DNA of 64,000 bases, taken from Cerrena zonata (taxonomy: Eukaryota; Basidiomycota; Agaricomycetes; Polyporales; Cerrenaceae). Under the pieces are notes generated by a model. It saw nothing but the letters and a program-made list of their open reading frames with translations, did no database searches and was not told the DNA's origin. Below, in pieces: positions 34,684 through 46,150 of this stretch. Both the position numbers and the translations under genes were made by a program. Every line of letters begins with the position of its first letter. Positions within the stretch are counted from its first letter, which is position 1. The DNA lies in NCBI GenBank assembly GCA_038087015.1, contig JASBNA010000070.1, positions 151,735 through 215,734 on the forward strand. The letters are read 5' to 3'.

Positions 34684-35106
34684 ATGCCCTGCGACGACCA
34701 GCTACCTAAACGCGATAACGACATGTTCACCGCCTACCCATCGCGCCGCGTTTCAGCCTTTCCCGAGCACCCCCTCGTGTCGGTGCATACGGAGCCAAAG
34801 TTTCCCGCTCGACCGACTGTCCACGGCTCAAACGGCCTCTCGTAAGTCTTCTGTCGTCTATAGACAGTATGTAATACGCAATTCAGTCATTTTTGGGAGC
34901 TTATGTATTCTTGTGATGGCTTACGACATATTATTTATTAGTGCATCTTTTCGACGTAGATCCCATTTGGCAAGACAGGTTGGAAGTACGAAAACAACGG
35001 ATTTTCCCTCGTCGATCGTGGTGTTTCCTTCTTGGGCTTGTCCGTAGTCCTAGGGTATTCCTACACCTTTTTCAGTAGCCAAGGCTACCAGATAGTTGAG
35101 AAATGA
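34684..35106 (+). CDS. Candidate small membrane protein, frame unresolved
   Basis: Exon 1 (34684-34841) begins MPCDDQLPKRDNDMFTAYPS and ends at a perfect donor GTAAGT. A second coding stretch at 34960-35106 reads IPFGKTGWKYENNGFSLVDR, then a hydrophobic helix (GVSFLGLSVVLGYSYTFF), then SSQGYQIVEK and a stop; it starts exactly after ACGTAG. The two exons do not join in frame: exon 1 leaves two bases while exon 2 needs none. A one-base indel or an unrecognised exon would be needed. Both parts look coding by composition, so I list the gene, with the junction as an open problem. Confidence 0.45.
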
Positions 35107-36360
35107 CGTTCGCGTAAGTGGGTACTGTGATTCTTATCATTGCATTTATGATTGTATGCGCGTTACATATGCATTCGAGTCTATTAATGCGTTTGGTGCG
35201 TGCTATGAGATAGGTGTGACCTTAATCATCTAACCGTTTGAGGTAATGATGGACCACACCACGATTCGACCCTTCCCTCCTTCTTCTAATGATCCAGTTC
35301 CGCTGGCCTAGAGATATCTCGAGTCCTCATAATGTTATTAGAATCCCTCGATTTCGTTTCAGCAGTAATTCTTGCATATGGAATCCACTGCCTATGTTAC
35401 TTATCCGTGCGCTCTCGACTCTCGACAGTACTATTTTACTCTCGGAATTCCAGAAACACCTTACTAATCACCGTCAACCACTTCACAGAATCACATTTTT
35501 TTCCTCGGTCAGCAGTCTACGCAGCTATCAAATATCAAATATGTCATCGTTATATATTGCCCCCTTTGGATAATCCTTGCAACCAGAATATAATTTCGAG
35601 CCCTCGAAATTTAGCATTTCAAGCACAAGGCTTCTCCTCTTCGAAAAACTCGAAAATCGAATTCTACCAGCCCAGAGAAGGGTTCCTTTTCGTCACAAGA
35701 TTGGACCGTATGTACGTTACAAGACGTATGTGGTCACTTCGCTCGAGTGAGAACCCGGGGGTTTGAATGTTCAAGGACCCCTTCCCTGAGAGTCTGGAAA
35801 ACTGGGAAAGGTCCTTCCGCGATGCATCTAGGGAGATTCTCTGAACCTTATCTTTGTAGAAGATAATATTCTTTCTGTTCTTTTTCATTCAGACACCTCC
35901 GCCAGGCTTTTACGGTCAAGACGGAGGTTCGCATAGCGGTTTTGCGACTATGCCGTAACTCCCAAGAGTATGATCCATTGTCACGCCCAGTCCTCAGTCC
36001 TCCGGTCGCAAGTCCCACAACGCCTCGCGTTTTTCTATCAAAGTTCCGGACACACCGGTCTGTCCACCTTCTTGAACACACCACACCTCCGTTGCGTAGT
36101 ATCCCGCATCCGCACCCGCACCCGAATCACACTCCGAACTGCGAACTGTCAATTGAATTTTAGGTCGACCTCCGGAGACCTAGGGTCTTAGACCCCCTTG
36201 GACGCATCTCGAGTGGCACTAGACACCCTCGACGTCCCATCTTACAAAGATCACGTTTCAACAGAGATTCGTTCGGCAATTCCTCTCCACCTCTTCTTCC
36301 CTCTCGTGCTCGTGCTCCAACATTCGGCAATCATACTAGATGATTCCTTCCTCTCATCTA
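35107..36360. other. Gene-poor region left of the MITE
   Basis: Several overlapping open frames (35289-35766, 35848-36191) are AT-biased and lack splice-site support or motifs. No RNA gene was seen. Confidence 0.45.
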
Positions 36361-36605
36361 CTGTATAGATATGACCACTTGTTCACGTCACAGGTCACAG
36401 CCATTAAAATTGAACAGATTTTGACCGTCGTCACAGGTCACAGAGGTCTGTGAACAGGGCGCTAATCCAATTTCTTTGCCTATTTGGGGAAATTTTTCTC
36501 CTAGGCGTCCTTCTGGCGACAGTGTCACAGGTCACCGAGAGTTGTGAACTGAACTTGAGGTGGTCACTGGTCACATCCAGTGAACAAGTGGTCATATCTG
36601 TACAG
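36361..36605. mobile_element. MITE-like element with 26-bp terminal inverted repeats
   Basis: The left end 36361-36386 (CTGTATAGATATGACCACTT then GTTCAC) and the right end 36580-36605 are inverted copies that differ at one base (T/C, position 6). Both ends are flanked by TA (36359-36360 and 36606-36607), which fits the TA duplication of Tc1/mariner-type elements. The 245-bp body has no coding capacity and holds several GTCACAGGTCAC or GTCACTGGTCAC units, at about 36387, 36433, 36522 and 36563. This is the signature of a non-autonomous miniature inverted-repeat element. Confidence 0.82.
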
Positions 36606-37599
36606 TATCTGCTGTGAGTATAGTATACCTAAATGAAAGGAGTGGGATTTGATTCGAAATTCAAAAGTATTACCCAGATTTAGGCCCGTAGGTAGCATAA
36701 GCGTGGGGCAGCTCGTGGCAGCCCATTTTTGTTACATTAAGCCCATATACCATCACGGCCTCCGCTTACGGTCACGGTGTTCAATTAATCTCTCCAAACA
36801 GATCTCTCTCTCTCTCTGCTAGCCTCTATGAGCGTGCCAGCGAATCTCCTCCAAGATTCAGATTCGGAAATATCGTTCCAGCCATCAAATACTGAACGCC
36901 TTCTTTCTCCACCTCGTTCTCTTCGCGTACTAGGTCACCGGGTCTATGTTGCCTCATTCAGTTGAATGGGCAACCCACGATGGAAATGGTCGTCACGGTT
37001 GTTGGTTTATGCGCGGGTTTTAGTTATGTTTTGTGTGCTATGTTTTATGTATCCATAGAGTGATACAATAGGTGCGTGTTACAACGTTGGTATCACGATG
37101 ACAACAGACTACAACCATATATTTCCAGATCGCACTGCCTCGATCGTGCCAGACATTCATCGGACTTGGACCAGCAACGGGATATTGTGGGTTAACCGAT
37201 CTACTGAATCTTTCGGAAACAACACAACAACGCCCAAATCGTCTGACACTGTGCTTATTGCCATTTGGATTTGGTGATATCTCCAATACGAACACAAATC
37301 CTTCTTCGGAATTCATTCGCTGAACGTTCTTCCGAACTCTCCACTGTATAGGAATATAACAATGATCGTCAATGTCAATGATATAAGGATATATCAGTTA
37401 TTCCGAACGACATCACGCTCCCTCGTGTGGGCTCCAAAGCCTCTTTTGGTATGTTCGTTTATTTCCGCCATCTTTCCAACAAACACTAGTAGGACAACAA
37501 TCTATATGCCATATGAACCATGGAAACGTTGACGTACATATTTACACATCCTTATCCATCCCGCAGCCATGTGTTGTTCCAACAACAACAACAACACGT

Positions 37600-38030
37600 T
37601 TGGTCCGGGTGCTGAGTGCTCTTTTGCAATTCACAATCCGAGTCTCTAGTTCCCCGGTCCATATGATCGACTCCTCTCTGCCAGCAAATCTCAATGATCT
37701 CGTAATCCAATCATCCTGTCACAAATGGGTCTTCGGTGCTATGGTATGTCGCTACTATATGGAGATACGATTCACCCATCGCCTTGAGACAGGCCCCTTC
37801 TGTTCATCGCATGTTTGTTTCTAGGCTTGTCTGCGCCATGACATGATGAACTGGACAAGGAAGCATGGTAAGGTCTACCTTGTTGTGATGTTACGTCCTG
37901 ATCTCGTCCAACGTACCCTCTTTTCTCTCACACAAATACTCAAGCAGGTAGCTGGTGAAGGGAAGCGAGGACGTATTCAAGTTGAGGGTAAGTATTCCTC
38001 TCACCTGGACGACAGGTTCCATTGAATGCT
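37600..38030 (+). other. Weak coding candidate
   Basis: The stretch LVRVLSALLQFTIRVSSSP to HKWVFGAM is followed by a possible intron (GTATGT to TTTCTAG) and then ACLRHDMMNWTRKHG with another GTAAGG donor. Frame is kept over the first junction. There is no recognised family, start or end, so this could be chance or a gene remnant. Confidence 0.2.
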
Positions 38031-38388
38031 TCGCGGGAGAAGTCCGAGGCTCCCGAGATTGACAGCCATGTCTCAATCTCATAAGTATAAGTAACTAGCT
38101 TTATACCCATTTGTTTACTAGCATTAACTGTGTTACTTGATGGCTTCGTTCTTGTCTCGTTTGTTGACCAAAATCCAACATAATGACAGCGCCACCGCCG
38201 CAGTCTGTTCCTCGGGAGTCCGTATTTACCGGAGTCCAAGATCTCTTGTGTACATAAAATCTTGAGAAAGTCGTACCTACTCCGAATAAAAATAAAACAA
38301 GTGATCAGAATGTTCGTAGAAGATGAGAGGGACTAGACAACGAGAACGGGGGGTCCAATACTCCACTTGCACACCCGATCGATCGTTT

Positions 38389-38703
38389 CTACTTGCCCAT
38401 CTCGGAATGTGTTGTATGTGGATTCGTACCTGATGGGGGTGACAATGGGTTATAGGTATGTGATGAGATAGAAGGTTGGGAAGGATGGTCGTGGGGGATG
38501 AATTGGTTATTATTAGGTTCTGTTCGTATGGACTGTGCAGGTGTTGGACGTGTGTTGTGAACGAGGTTGCGTCTGGTTGGGTTGAATATACTCGATACGC
38601 CATAGTCCATCGTCATGTGGCGCCATGAAACGGTACCGTGATCGTGATGGATGTCACTCTCGGGCTCGGGAGAATTCTCAAAGTTGTTCCAATGCAGGTA
38701 CAC
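38389..38703 (-). other. Weak coding candidate, Asn/His/Pro-rich
   Basis: An open frame of about 105 residues (MYLHWNNFENSPEPESDIHH...) has the biased, disordered composition seen in fungal regulatory proteins. A donor GTACGA follows GLSPPSGT-like sequence, but no convincing downstream exon was found. Confidence 0.2.
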
Positions 38704-39194
38704 ATACTATCTGGCTCACCTGTCGGTAGTTGCACGACTAGGGACCCTAAACGTTTTCTCCTTCAGGGTACCCACACACGCAAGGCGCGTCACCGTGACC
38801 GGTCGTGATTTGTAATTGATGATGCAGCAGGAGGGTATATTTGTATTTGGACCATCGCTAATATATCGAATAACGAATAATGGTAGTGTCCATGTTCCAA
38901 ACTCCATAAAGATACGCAGACACACACTAGGTGTCGCACAGGTCTTCAGAGTCCGAAGACTATAGAATTATTGAATGGGGTACCAGGGGATCTTGAGAAC
39001 GAACTAGATCAGAATTCGAAATTCAAGAGTGCCGTCAGTATTACTGGATAAACTCTCACATTGATAGGGAAGGAACGTTCTCACCGAATCAATAGGATAT
39101 TGTGGCCCTTAGTTTAGAAACCAGAAGACATTGAGTGGGGTGGATAGGTGAGTACGCGAAAAAAAGAAAGTGGAGAGATCGAGAAAAAATAGTA

Positions 39195-41313
39195 TCACAT
39201 GATGATACAGTCTTTCTTTTTCTCCTTCTTCTGTTGTTTCTCCAACCGCCGAGCCTCTTCTTGCATCCTATACACTTCTTCTCGCTGTGCCTGTTCCAGA
39301 TCCCGGCGTTGCCGTATTTGACGAGCGCGTTCGTCTTCTTGCGCTTGTAGGTGGATCGCGAAGTTGTGGCTAGAAAATAGCAGGCGGGTGGCAGTCAGTA
39401 CCTCCACCGATTCAGGCCAAGACACAAAGAAGAGTATTCAGGGACTCTTACTTACTCGGCGCGTTCTTCCATCGTCATGGCGGCCATATCTGTCTCCAGT
39501 GCGGCCAGTGCAGTCTCACCCGTGTGGCCGGCATAGTCCCCACCAGCGGGGCTGCTCTTGACAAACTCGGAATCCACAAACGTAGAGGCCCCACCCTCGA
39601 CGTCTTCTACTCTTTCCCAGACTACTGACGGTTCTGACAAGAAAGACTGGTCTGTGACTAGCGAATATAGACCACTATCCTCGGGGTTCGGGGATTTAAA
39701 GAGAACCGAGAGATGTGAGTTGCGAAAGAGGGCCACGAGGGCTCCAGGACTTAAGGATGAGGCGAGATGGAAGAGTCCATGATAGGTCAACTGGGAGCGC
39801 GTTGCGTCGAGGAATTGGCGGATGATGATGGCTTAGGGAGAAGAACAAGGGCGGTCAGTGGGTGGAAGGAAAGATCGTTGTGAGAAAATGTAAGTGCCAC
39901 TTCGATCCTGTGCGCGTGAGGCGTTGGGGTCACTACCACATCAGCGACTAACGCTCATGGAATTTGTTCGCTTGGACCCAATACACTACTGCTGGTCCGG
40001 AAGCAGCGCCAGGAACACACGAGATCACTGGCTAAGAAATTACTCACCATCTTCTACTTTCTTCTTCTCCTCGTCGGTAAGACTGGCCTGAATGCCACCG
40101 TTGCTGCTACTCGATCCGGCCGTATTGCTGGGTCCCGCTTGGCTTGAGGACGAGCCTGAAGGTCCTGCAACGGACGCACTTCCATTCCCGACTGTATCTA
40201 CTAGCGCGAGGTTGTCGAGACTATCTTCTGCGACTACAAACTGTCCCTTTGTGACATGGTCTGCCTCCACAATCAGGTTCACGGATGTATCGTAATCCTT
40301 TAGCCTTGACACGACGGGGAATTCGGGGCTATGTGGATCGACGAGCCAACCGTGGACGAGTTTAATTCCGGCTTGTTCGAAAAGTTTTAATTCGCCCCCG
40401 GCACCCGCTGGTCGGAAACGTGCAAAGTCGGTAAATACGGGATTGAGGTCCAATCCCTCTAGAGAATATCAGTAAGTTCAGATGTTCTACGGTATCTCGA
40501 TAGTGGAGATGAAGGGGTAAAGTAAGTACACAGCACATGTGACTGAGGTGTTGGTTCCTTCCACGAAACTAGACAAGGTGCAATCGAGGGGCCTGGGATA
40601 CGGGTTACCATCTAGTAAACTAATTTGCCTATCCGCGCGTTTTTTGAGAAATTAAAACGTCGTGTTGCTATACTCCCTCACTTGGGGGTTTGGTAGAGAA
40701 GGGTGGGCAAACAAGGGAAGGACGATTGTTCGCCCCCGATGCCGTTCAGAGAGGAGCTATCCCATCTGAAAAATGGTTCTTGTGAAAACAAGCGAGGGAC
40801 GTAGTGATAGGCGCGAGTTGCTGCCCCTCGATCCGATATCCGTCGACAGACAAAGGTACTACAAACAACGTGGATCGGAGGACTTACTAGTGGTGTAAGG
40901 CATAATAGATAATGCAGCTGATATGTCAACTTCTGGACATGACAACAGCAGGTATTCTCCGACCAGTTGCGACAGCATTTCATATGATACCGTCATGCGA
41001 CCAGGAGGATGTATTTCTATGTCTCCACGAAGCAGTAAGATGTTGCCTGTAAAGTTAAAAAAATCAGCAAGGTACCATCTGACATGCACTAGACACTGAC
41101 ATATCGCAATGAACGAACACGGCCTACACGATACATTGTGAGCGTTGTTCTACAGGCAATTACTGCGGAAAATGGGACAGACCCATTAAAGTTCTGAGTG
41201 ACAACCTTCACCCTACGTGTCTCTTCATCCTCTTTGCGCTTGAAGAATATTTCCTTGAGGTACCAGACCTCTTCAACAGACTGCTTGATGCTAGCGTCGT
41301 CACTGACAGACAT
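39195..41313 (-). CDS. MINDY-type K48 deubiquitinase with CaaX tail
   Basis: MINDY (DUF544) proteases trim K48-linked ubiquitin chains. The start MSVSDDASIKQSVEEVWYLK (ATG 41313; 41340 is an in-frame alternative) leads to KVVTQNFNG. A 23-nt micro-exon at 41101-41123 then supplies GPCSFIAIC, which contains the catalytic cysteine, and joins NILLLRGDIEIHPPGR. After an unusually long 429-nt intron (40459-40887) comes GLDLNPVFTDFARFRPAG and then KLVHGWLVDP, with the catalytic histidine. The Ser/Gly-rich insert after it is lineage-specific. The C-terminal exon is a charged coiled coil (RQRRDLEQAQREEVYRMQEE) ending KKEKKKDCIIM, a polybasic CaaX box, so membrane anchoring by prenylation is likely. 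Confidence 0.9.
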
Positions 41314-41340
41314 GGTCGACTTTACAATGAGAAAGTTCAA

Positions 41341-41850
41341 TAGCGAAGCGAACCTTGTTGCGGATGTTCCCGCAGCATCACGATTTCATTATGCTGATGA
41401 TCTTTGTAATAAAAGCGCCCGTCGCGGTGTCTAAGGGACTGTGCACTATCATTGTATCGTAAAAAGATATGTTGTACATATGGGAACCTTTGTACGGCTT
41501 GTCCGAATAGTAATGTCAATATACAACATGTCTGTAGGCATCTCGACTTCAAAGCTTCATATTTTGAAAGATGATGATCTACAAGTTGACGCTCGTTGAA
41601 GGTGATTTGAAATTCCGCGTCCTAACTTACACTCTCACTGCCGAGTGCTCTTCAGTACTATCCGAGCCGTCCTCTACCGTACTTTAGACAAGGTTTACGG
41701 ACCTCAAAGGTACGTCTCATATAACTAACCCTGAATCATGTACAAATACACCTGCAAAAGATTATAACAACCATTCAAAATATAAACCGTTGAGGCAGCC
41801 TACGTCACGGTCAACGTCTTCAAGTTCACATTTGCTTCAAGGACGAGGAA
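41341..41850. other. Divergent promoter region, MINDY and LRR-like genes
   Basis: The region of about 510-540 bp between the two starts contains both promoters. No repeat or RNA gene was noticed. Confidence 0.45.
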
Positions 41851-43767
41851 ATGCCGGTTGCAATGCAGTACCCAGACCTTGTTGTGGATGACGAAAACCC
41901 ATTCTACTGCCCCTCAATACCCGCTCTGTCTTTTCTTGAAACGGTTCGCCAAAAGATCTATATAGAAGCAAGCACCCACCGCCAAAAGTCTGCTCGCACA
42001 CCCGATCCCGCCTATGACGTGGACCAATTACTATTCCCCTCTTTTCACAACATGCTAGACAGATCTCTGGACGAGGAGGACCTTTTGCAACTACACTATC
42101 TTCCTAGAAACGCGTCCAATCTCCCGACACGCCTCAGACACGACTCTTCTAGCTCTAGTCTTGGTACTGATCATCTGCACTCGGGGCCTTCTTGGAGGAA
42201 CACAGCTGATAGGCACGGAAATCGCCCCTTGCGTCATGAAACTGCTCGCCGTTCGTCTAAGCCCGTTCATATTCGAACATCGGACTCCTTCAGTGAATTC
42301 CAAGGACCATTCAGGCGTCAACGCTCTTCCATGAGTGTTAATGAGGGCTCGTTTGAACTTAGTGCAAAAGCTGCAAGACTTCACTTCTTTCCAACACGAG
42401 TAGCCTTCTCGCCATATGACCTCCAGGCAACTTCGCAAGATCACTTGACAGACCGAGTTCGCCTACTGGAAGGTATTTACTTGCTGGTCTATCTCGTCCT
42501 TTCGGTTAAGGCTAGTATGCGTTCTATTTCTTATCTCTTCCTATGACGCCTTCTAGGTATGTATGCACATTATCGTTGACGGCATGCGCTCATGGTATAT
42601 GGTCAGATGAACTGTATGGTCCGCAAATCGGGACCGAAAGTCCTCGAGGTCTAAAGACATTTATCTCTCGCTTAGCATCAGTGTTGCCTGGTGTCCGACT
42701 AAAAGAGCGACTACGAGCTCAGGAGGCCAACACACACCAGAAGATTGTAGATGTTCTGTCAATGGACGGTCCGTGTTCCTTCGCGGGAAGCGTAAGCAGC
42801 TAGTAATATAACCATTCGTAGGTAACCTCAACGCTAGGGTACTCGACCTATTACGCATGTCAGAGATCCGGTGCTTGGATTTAGCCGCTTCGATGACAGA
42901 CGAAGAAGGTCTCAACCTGGATGCCCGTGATCTTCTCCATGGTATTTACTTCATCGTTTGATCCTATGGGTTTCTCACCTGGTAGCGCAGTGCTCTCGAA
43001 ACCCAATAGCTTCCTATTCTTGACAGAAATCAACCTGTCTGGTGCCCAACTGCAAGACGGCGACATGAAACAGGTTCATCATCTCCCTCGCCTCGCCCGA
43101 CTCTGGATCAGCAACACGGGAATAGGAAATGAGGCGTAAGGCTTCTTTTTCGTTCTTCTATTCTCACAGCGGTCAGGAGATGAATTGAATTGATTGAATA
43201 TAGTATTTTCCACCTTGTCGCCCTCAAGCGCTCTCTAACCGAACTGGACATCGCCTTCAACACGGACATTGACGACGACGTCGTCCCAGCTCTTATCCTG
43301 CTTTACAAACTTCGATTTCTGACACTACTAGACACTCGTGTTGGGATGCCTGGACTGCGACGCTTTTGTGCTGCTGCCATCGAACGCCCACACACGATGG
43401 AAATGGAGGTGCCTCGCCAGTGTGAGATCTACGTGGAAAGTGAGCCCGGTTTCTTTAGCTTTATCCTGATTATCCTTAACGATGATCGTACGTTTCGCTA
43501 GAAATGGGCAGCAAATATGTCCTTCAACCTGAGGCCCCTCTCATCTCTGATCCAAATGCCGTCTCAGACCTGAGCATAGCTGCATTGAGACGTAACCTCG
43601 CCGCCCATGCTCAATACAATCCGGAGATAGCGACTGAAGGTACTCAACACGAGATGGCCGAACGGCTGAAGATCCTGCTCTCAACTCGCGAAGCGGACCT
43701 AGTGGTCCGCAATACTCTGTGGAAAGGAGAAGACGGTGACGATGATTCCAGCACTGAAGTGTTCTGA
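41851..43767 (+). CDS. Leucine-rich-repeat-like protein
   Basis: ATG 41851 begins MPVAMQYPDLVVDDENPFYC. The N-terminal 200 residues are Ser/Arg-rich and partly disordered. A 134-nt intron (42473-42606, GTATTT to GGTCAG) joins RVRLLE to DELYGPQIGTESPRG and restores the frame. Later exons read NLNARVLDLLRMSEIRCLDL, VLSKPNSFLFLTEINLSGAQ (acceptor CGCAG), HHLPRLARLWISNTGIGNEA, IFHLVALKRSLTELDIAFNT and LLYKLRFLTLLDTRVGMPGL. The leucine spacing of the middle is that of an RNI-like LRR. The C-terminal exon MGSKYVLQPEAPLISDPNAV to SSTEVF includes a SAP-like helix pair (LRRNLAAHAQYNPEIATEGT, MAERLKILL). The function is unknown; a protein-binding scaffold is likely. Confidence 0.7.
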
Positions 43768-44703
43768 TTATTCCGCTGTTCCTTTTGCTCACTCCTTTGC
43801 TCGATGAATCAAGGACTTTTTATAGCTTACTTATTGCACTCCTGGACTTTAACCTGCATTCTAAGGACTTTCGGACATTCGCCAGCATCATGTAGAAGAA
43901 ACTGTATTTTTTTAGCACACCCGCTGTACCACTGTTCCTTTTTCCAGCCTCAAAAAGTAACTAAGTCCATAACATGTAGCAACATTTCCGCCCTCCGTTC
44001 ACACAACGTGACAAAAGTAGAGTCGTCACTTTTCCTTCAATAAGATACTGTAACGACACTTCCACTTCTAACATTTTCTTCTATTTCTCTTCTTTACTTG
44101 AGACGATCTGGCCTTGTCAAATGCACTCGACGTAAATCCTGAATGTAGATTCGGATCTACTCGGACGAGAGCCAAGTGCCATCTGGGCTAGCGACGTGAT
44201 TTCCATGCACATTTCCGATTCCAAACACTCAAACCATATCTTATCCACTCTCCCTCCCTCACTTTGACCCATGAATCAGATGGCTTTCTTGTACTGAGAG
44301 ATCGCGCCTCTGGTGATGGCGTCGAACAAGGGTACTTTGACGATCTGAAGTTTTCCCGAGCCATAGTCTGAATCTCAAAGAAGTACGAAGTGAGTCTGGC
44401 TGGTTCGAAGTCGATTTCTAGTGGATTGTAAACATTTATAAGAGGATCGAGTTGGGAAATTGGCTGATCGTCGCAAAGCTATTGAGAAGCTGCTTCTCAG
44501 GTAGGCTATGTCTATATCTCGCCTCGTGTCCTGGTAGATTTGCTCAATACGCGATCAATGATCGGCGTCCAAACAACACTTCGGGTGCTTCTGTTGTTGA
44601 ACTTGAAACTCCTTCAGGTTCTCTCTTTCTCTCTAACTGCCCAGTAGTATCTCTGAAATCTGAACGTCAAGCGTCGTCTACCTCATAATTAATACTACAC
44701 AGT
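43768..44703. other. Intergenic region upstream of the kinase
   Basis: About 0.9 kb holds the LRR-like gene's 3' region and the kinase promoter. TTTATAAGAG at 44435-44444 may be a TATA box, and the 15-bp repeat core is at 44552-44566. No gene is supported. Confidence 0.5.
44552..44566. repeat. 15-bp core of the repeated promoter element, copy 3
   Basis: CGATCAATGATCGGC here is identical to the core of copies 1 and 2, but the flanks do not match. It lies 138 bp upstream of the kinase ATG. Confidence 0.6.
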
Positions 44704-46150
44704 ATGTTCAAGTTTCTTTCAAGTGCAAAGGCTATGATTAGGATGGGTCGTCACACCCGGGCCCTGACGACTTCCACCCCCACCAACGCTACATTTGCTA
44801 CCTCAAGTGCCAGGACCTTCCATCCAATAAAACTAGGCGAAGTGTTCTGCGAACGATATGAAGTTATTAACCAGCTTGGCTCTGGTGTCTATTCTCAGGT
44901 TCTTCTTGTTCGCGATATAAGGTATGGGCGTTCGTTGGAAAGGCGTTCGTTGGAAAGGCGTTCGTTGGCTAATGCATCGGACATTAGAGAAAATCGACTC
45001 GCCGCTATGAAGGTCCTAGTTTCAGAACTGACAAGGGAGACTCATGGTCCTGACGAACGCGGGATCATGATGCTTCTTCGGGACACGGATCCCCAGTCAA
45101 TTGGATGGCACCATGTTTGTCAGCTTTTCGACTCGTTCACACATACTGGCCCCAATGGTGAGCATATCTGCCTTATTCTGGAACCTCTACGATTGGGTAT
45201 GGGATCTGTGTCCCGGGCATTCAATGGTCCAATGCCTCTCCCTCTGGTGAGGCGAATCGCGAAGCAGATGCTGCAAGCCTTGCAATATGTCCACAAGTGT
45301 GGCGTCATTCACACAGGTAGGTTGTGCGCTACTAATATTCACGGACGGTCTTAATGATACCCCTGCAAGACATTAAGCCCGACAACATTATGATGGTGGG
45401 TCCGCCGCCGACAGCGGGTCAAACATCCACCCAAATCAATATCAATGATCTGCAATCCGCAAACTTCAAGTTGATCGATTTTGGCTCTGGTATGTCCAAT
45501 TGTTCCGAGTCTTTCAATGAATTTACTTCACTAATGATACGTTTTGGTATCTAGCGAATACTTTGGCGAGGCGGTGGGCCGCTGTGCTACAGCCTCTCGC
45601 TCTACGTGCTCCTGAAGTTATTGTAGGTGCTGATTGGGATACAAAGGTAGATGTATGGAACCTGTCATGTCTCGTATGTGCTTGTTATCCCTTGAGTCGA
45701 ACCTATTCTCATATTTCATATTTCTTGTAGCTTTATGAATTCGTCCGCGGGGCTCTTCTTTTTGATCCTAATTGGAACAATGAAATAACAGGTATGAATC
45801 AGGCACAAACTCACCTTGCTCAAATGGTTGGTCTTTTTGGATCGTTTCCGCACGATCTCCTCCAACGTAGTCGAAGAACCGCAGAATTTTTCGATAATCG
45901 AGGTGAGCTGTGCTCATACAATGTCTATAGCTTCGAATCCAACACACGTCATACAGGTAATCTTCTGCGACCTGGCTCGTACTCTATCACGCTACAGGAC
46001 CTTCTTGCTAGGACCAAGCTTGCGTCTCAGGAAGTGGATGAGGTTTCTGATTTTTTATTACGCGGTCTGACCATTGACCCCAAACTACGATGGTCTGCAG
46101 CTCAACTTCTCGAACATCCATGGCTCAGGCTGCTTGGATACTATTCATGA
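44704..46150 (+). CDS. SRPK-like protein kinase of the CMGC group
   Basis: The kinase fold is complete: glycine loop LGSGVYSQVLLV, lysine in AAMKVLV, HVCQLFDSF, hinge ICLILEPL, the catalytic loop HTDIKPDN (HTD in place of HRD, as in SRPKs), DFGS, then APEVIVGADWDTKVDVWNLS, LYEFVRGALLF and the closing DFLLRGLTIDPKLRWSAAQL, LEHPWL. A Ser/Thr-rich leader (MFKFLSSAKAMIRMGRHTRA) resembles a possible mitochondrial presequence. Introns after HT-G, DFGS, NLSCL, EITG-adjacent and DNRG positions keep the frame. The spacer usual in SRPKs is absent. Within the N-lobe, three near-exact ERRSL units come from a 15-bp tandem repeat. Such short SRPK-like kinases are much expanded in Agaricomycetes. Confidence 0.85.
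44927..44968 (+). repeat. 15-bp in-frame tandem repeat in the kinase gene
   Basis: GGCGTTCGTTGGAAA occurs twice exactly and then as a 12-bp partial third copy, adding repeated ERRSL residues between the glycine loop and the VAIK-like lysine. Confidence 0.9.

Larger units (their letters stand above)
36606..39194. other. Gene-poor region right of the MITE
   Basis: No gene is firmly supported over 2.6 kb. Two weak candidates are listed separately (37600-38030 plus, 38389-38703 minus). The region has a CT run near 36802-36818 and a CAA run near 37573-37592. Confidence 0.45.

Noticed and set aside
42473..42606. Apparent frameshift in the LRR-like gene
   Set aside because: The acceptor GGTCAG at 42606 gives a 134-nt intron and restores the frame; the second suspected break is solved by the acceptor CGCAG.
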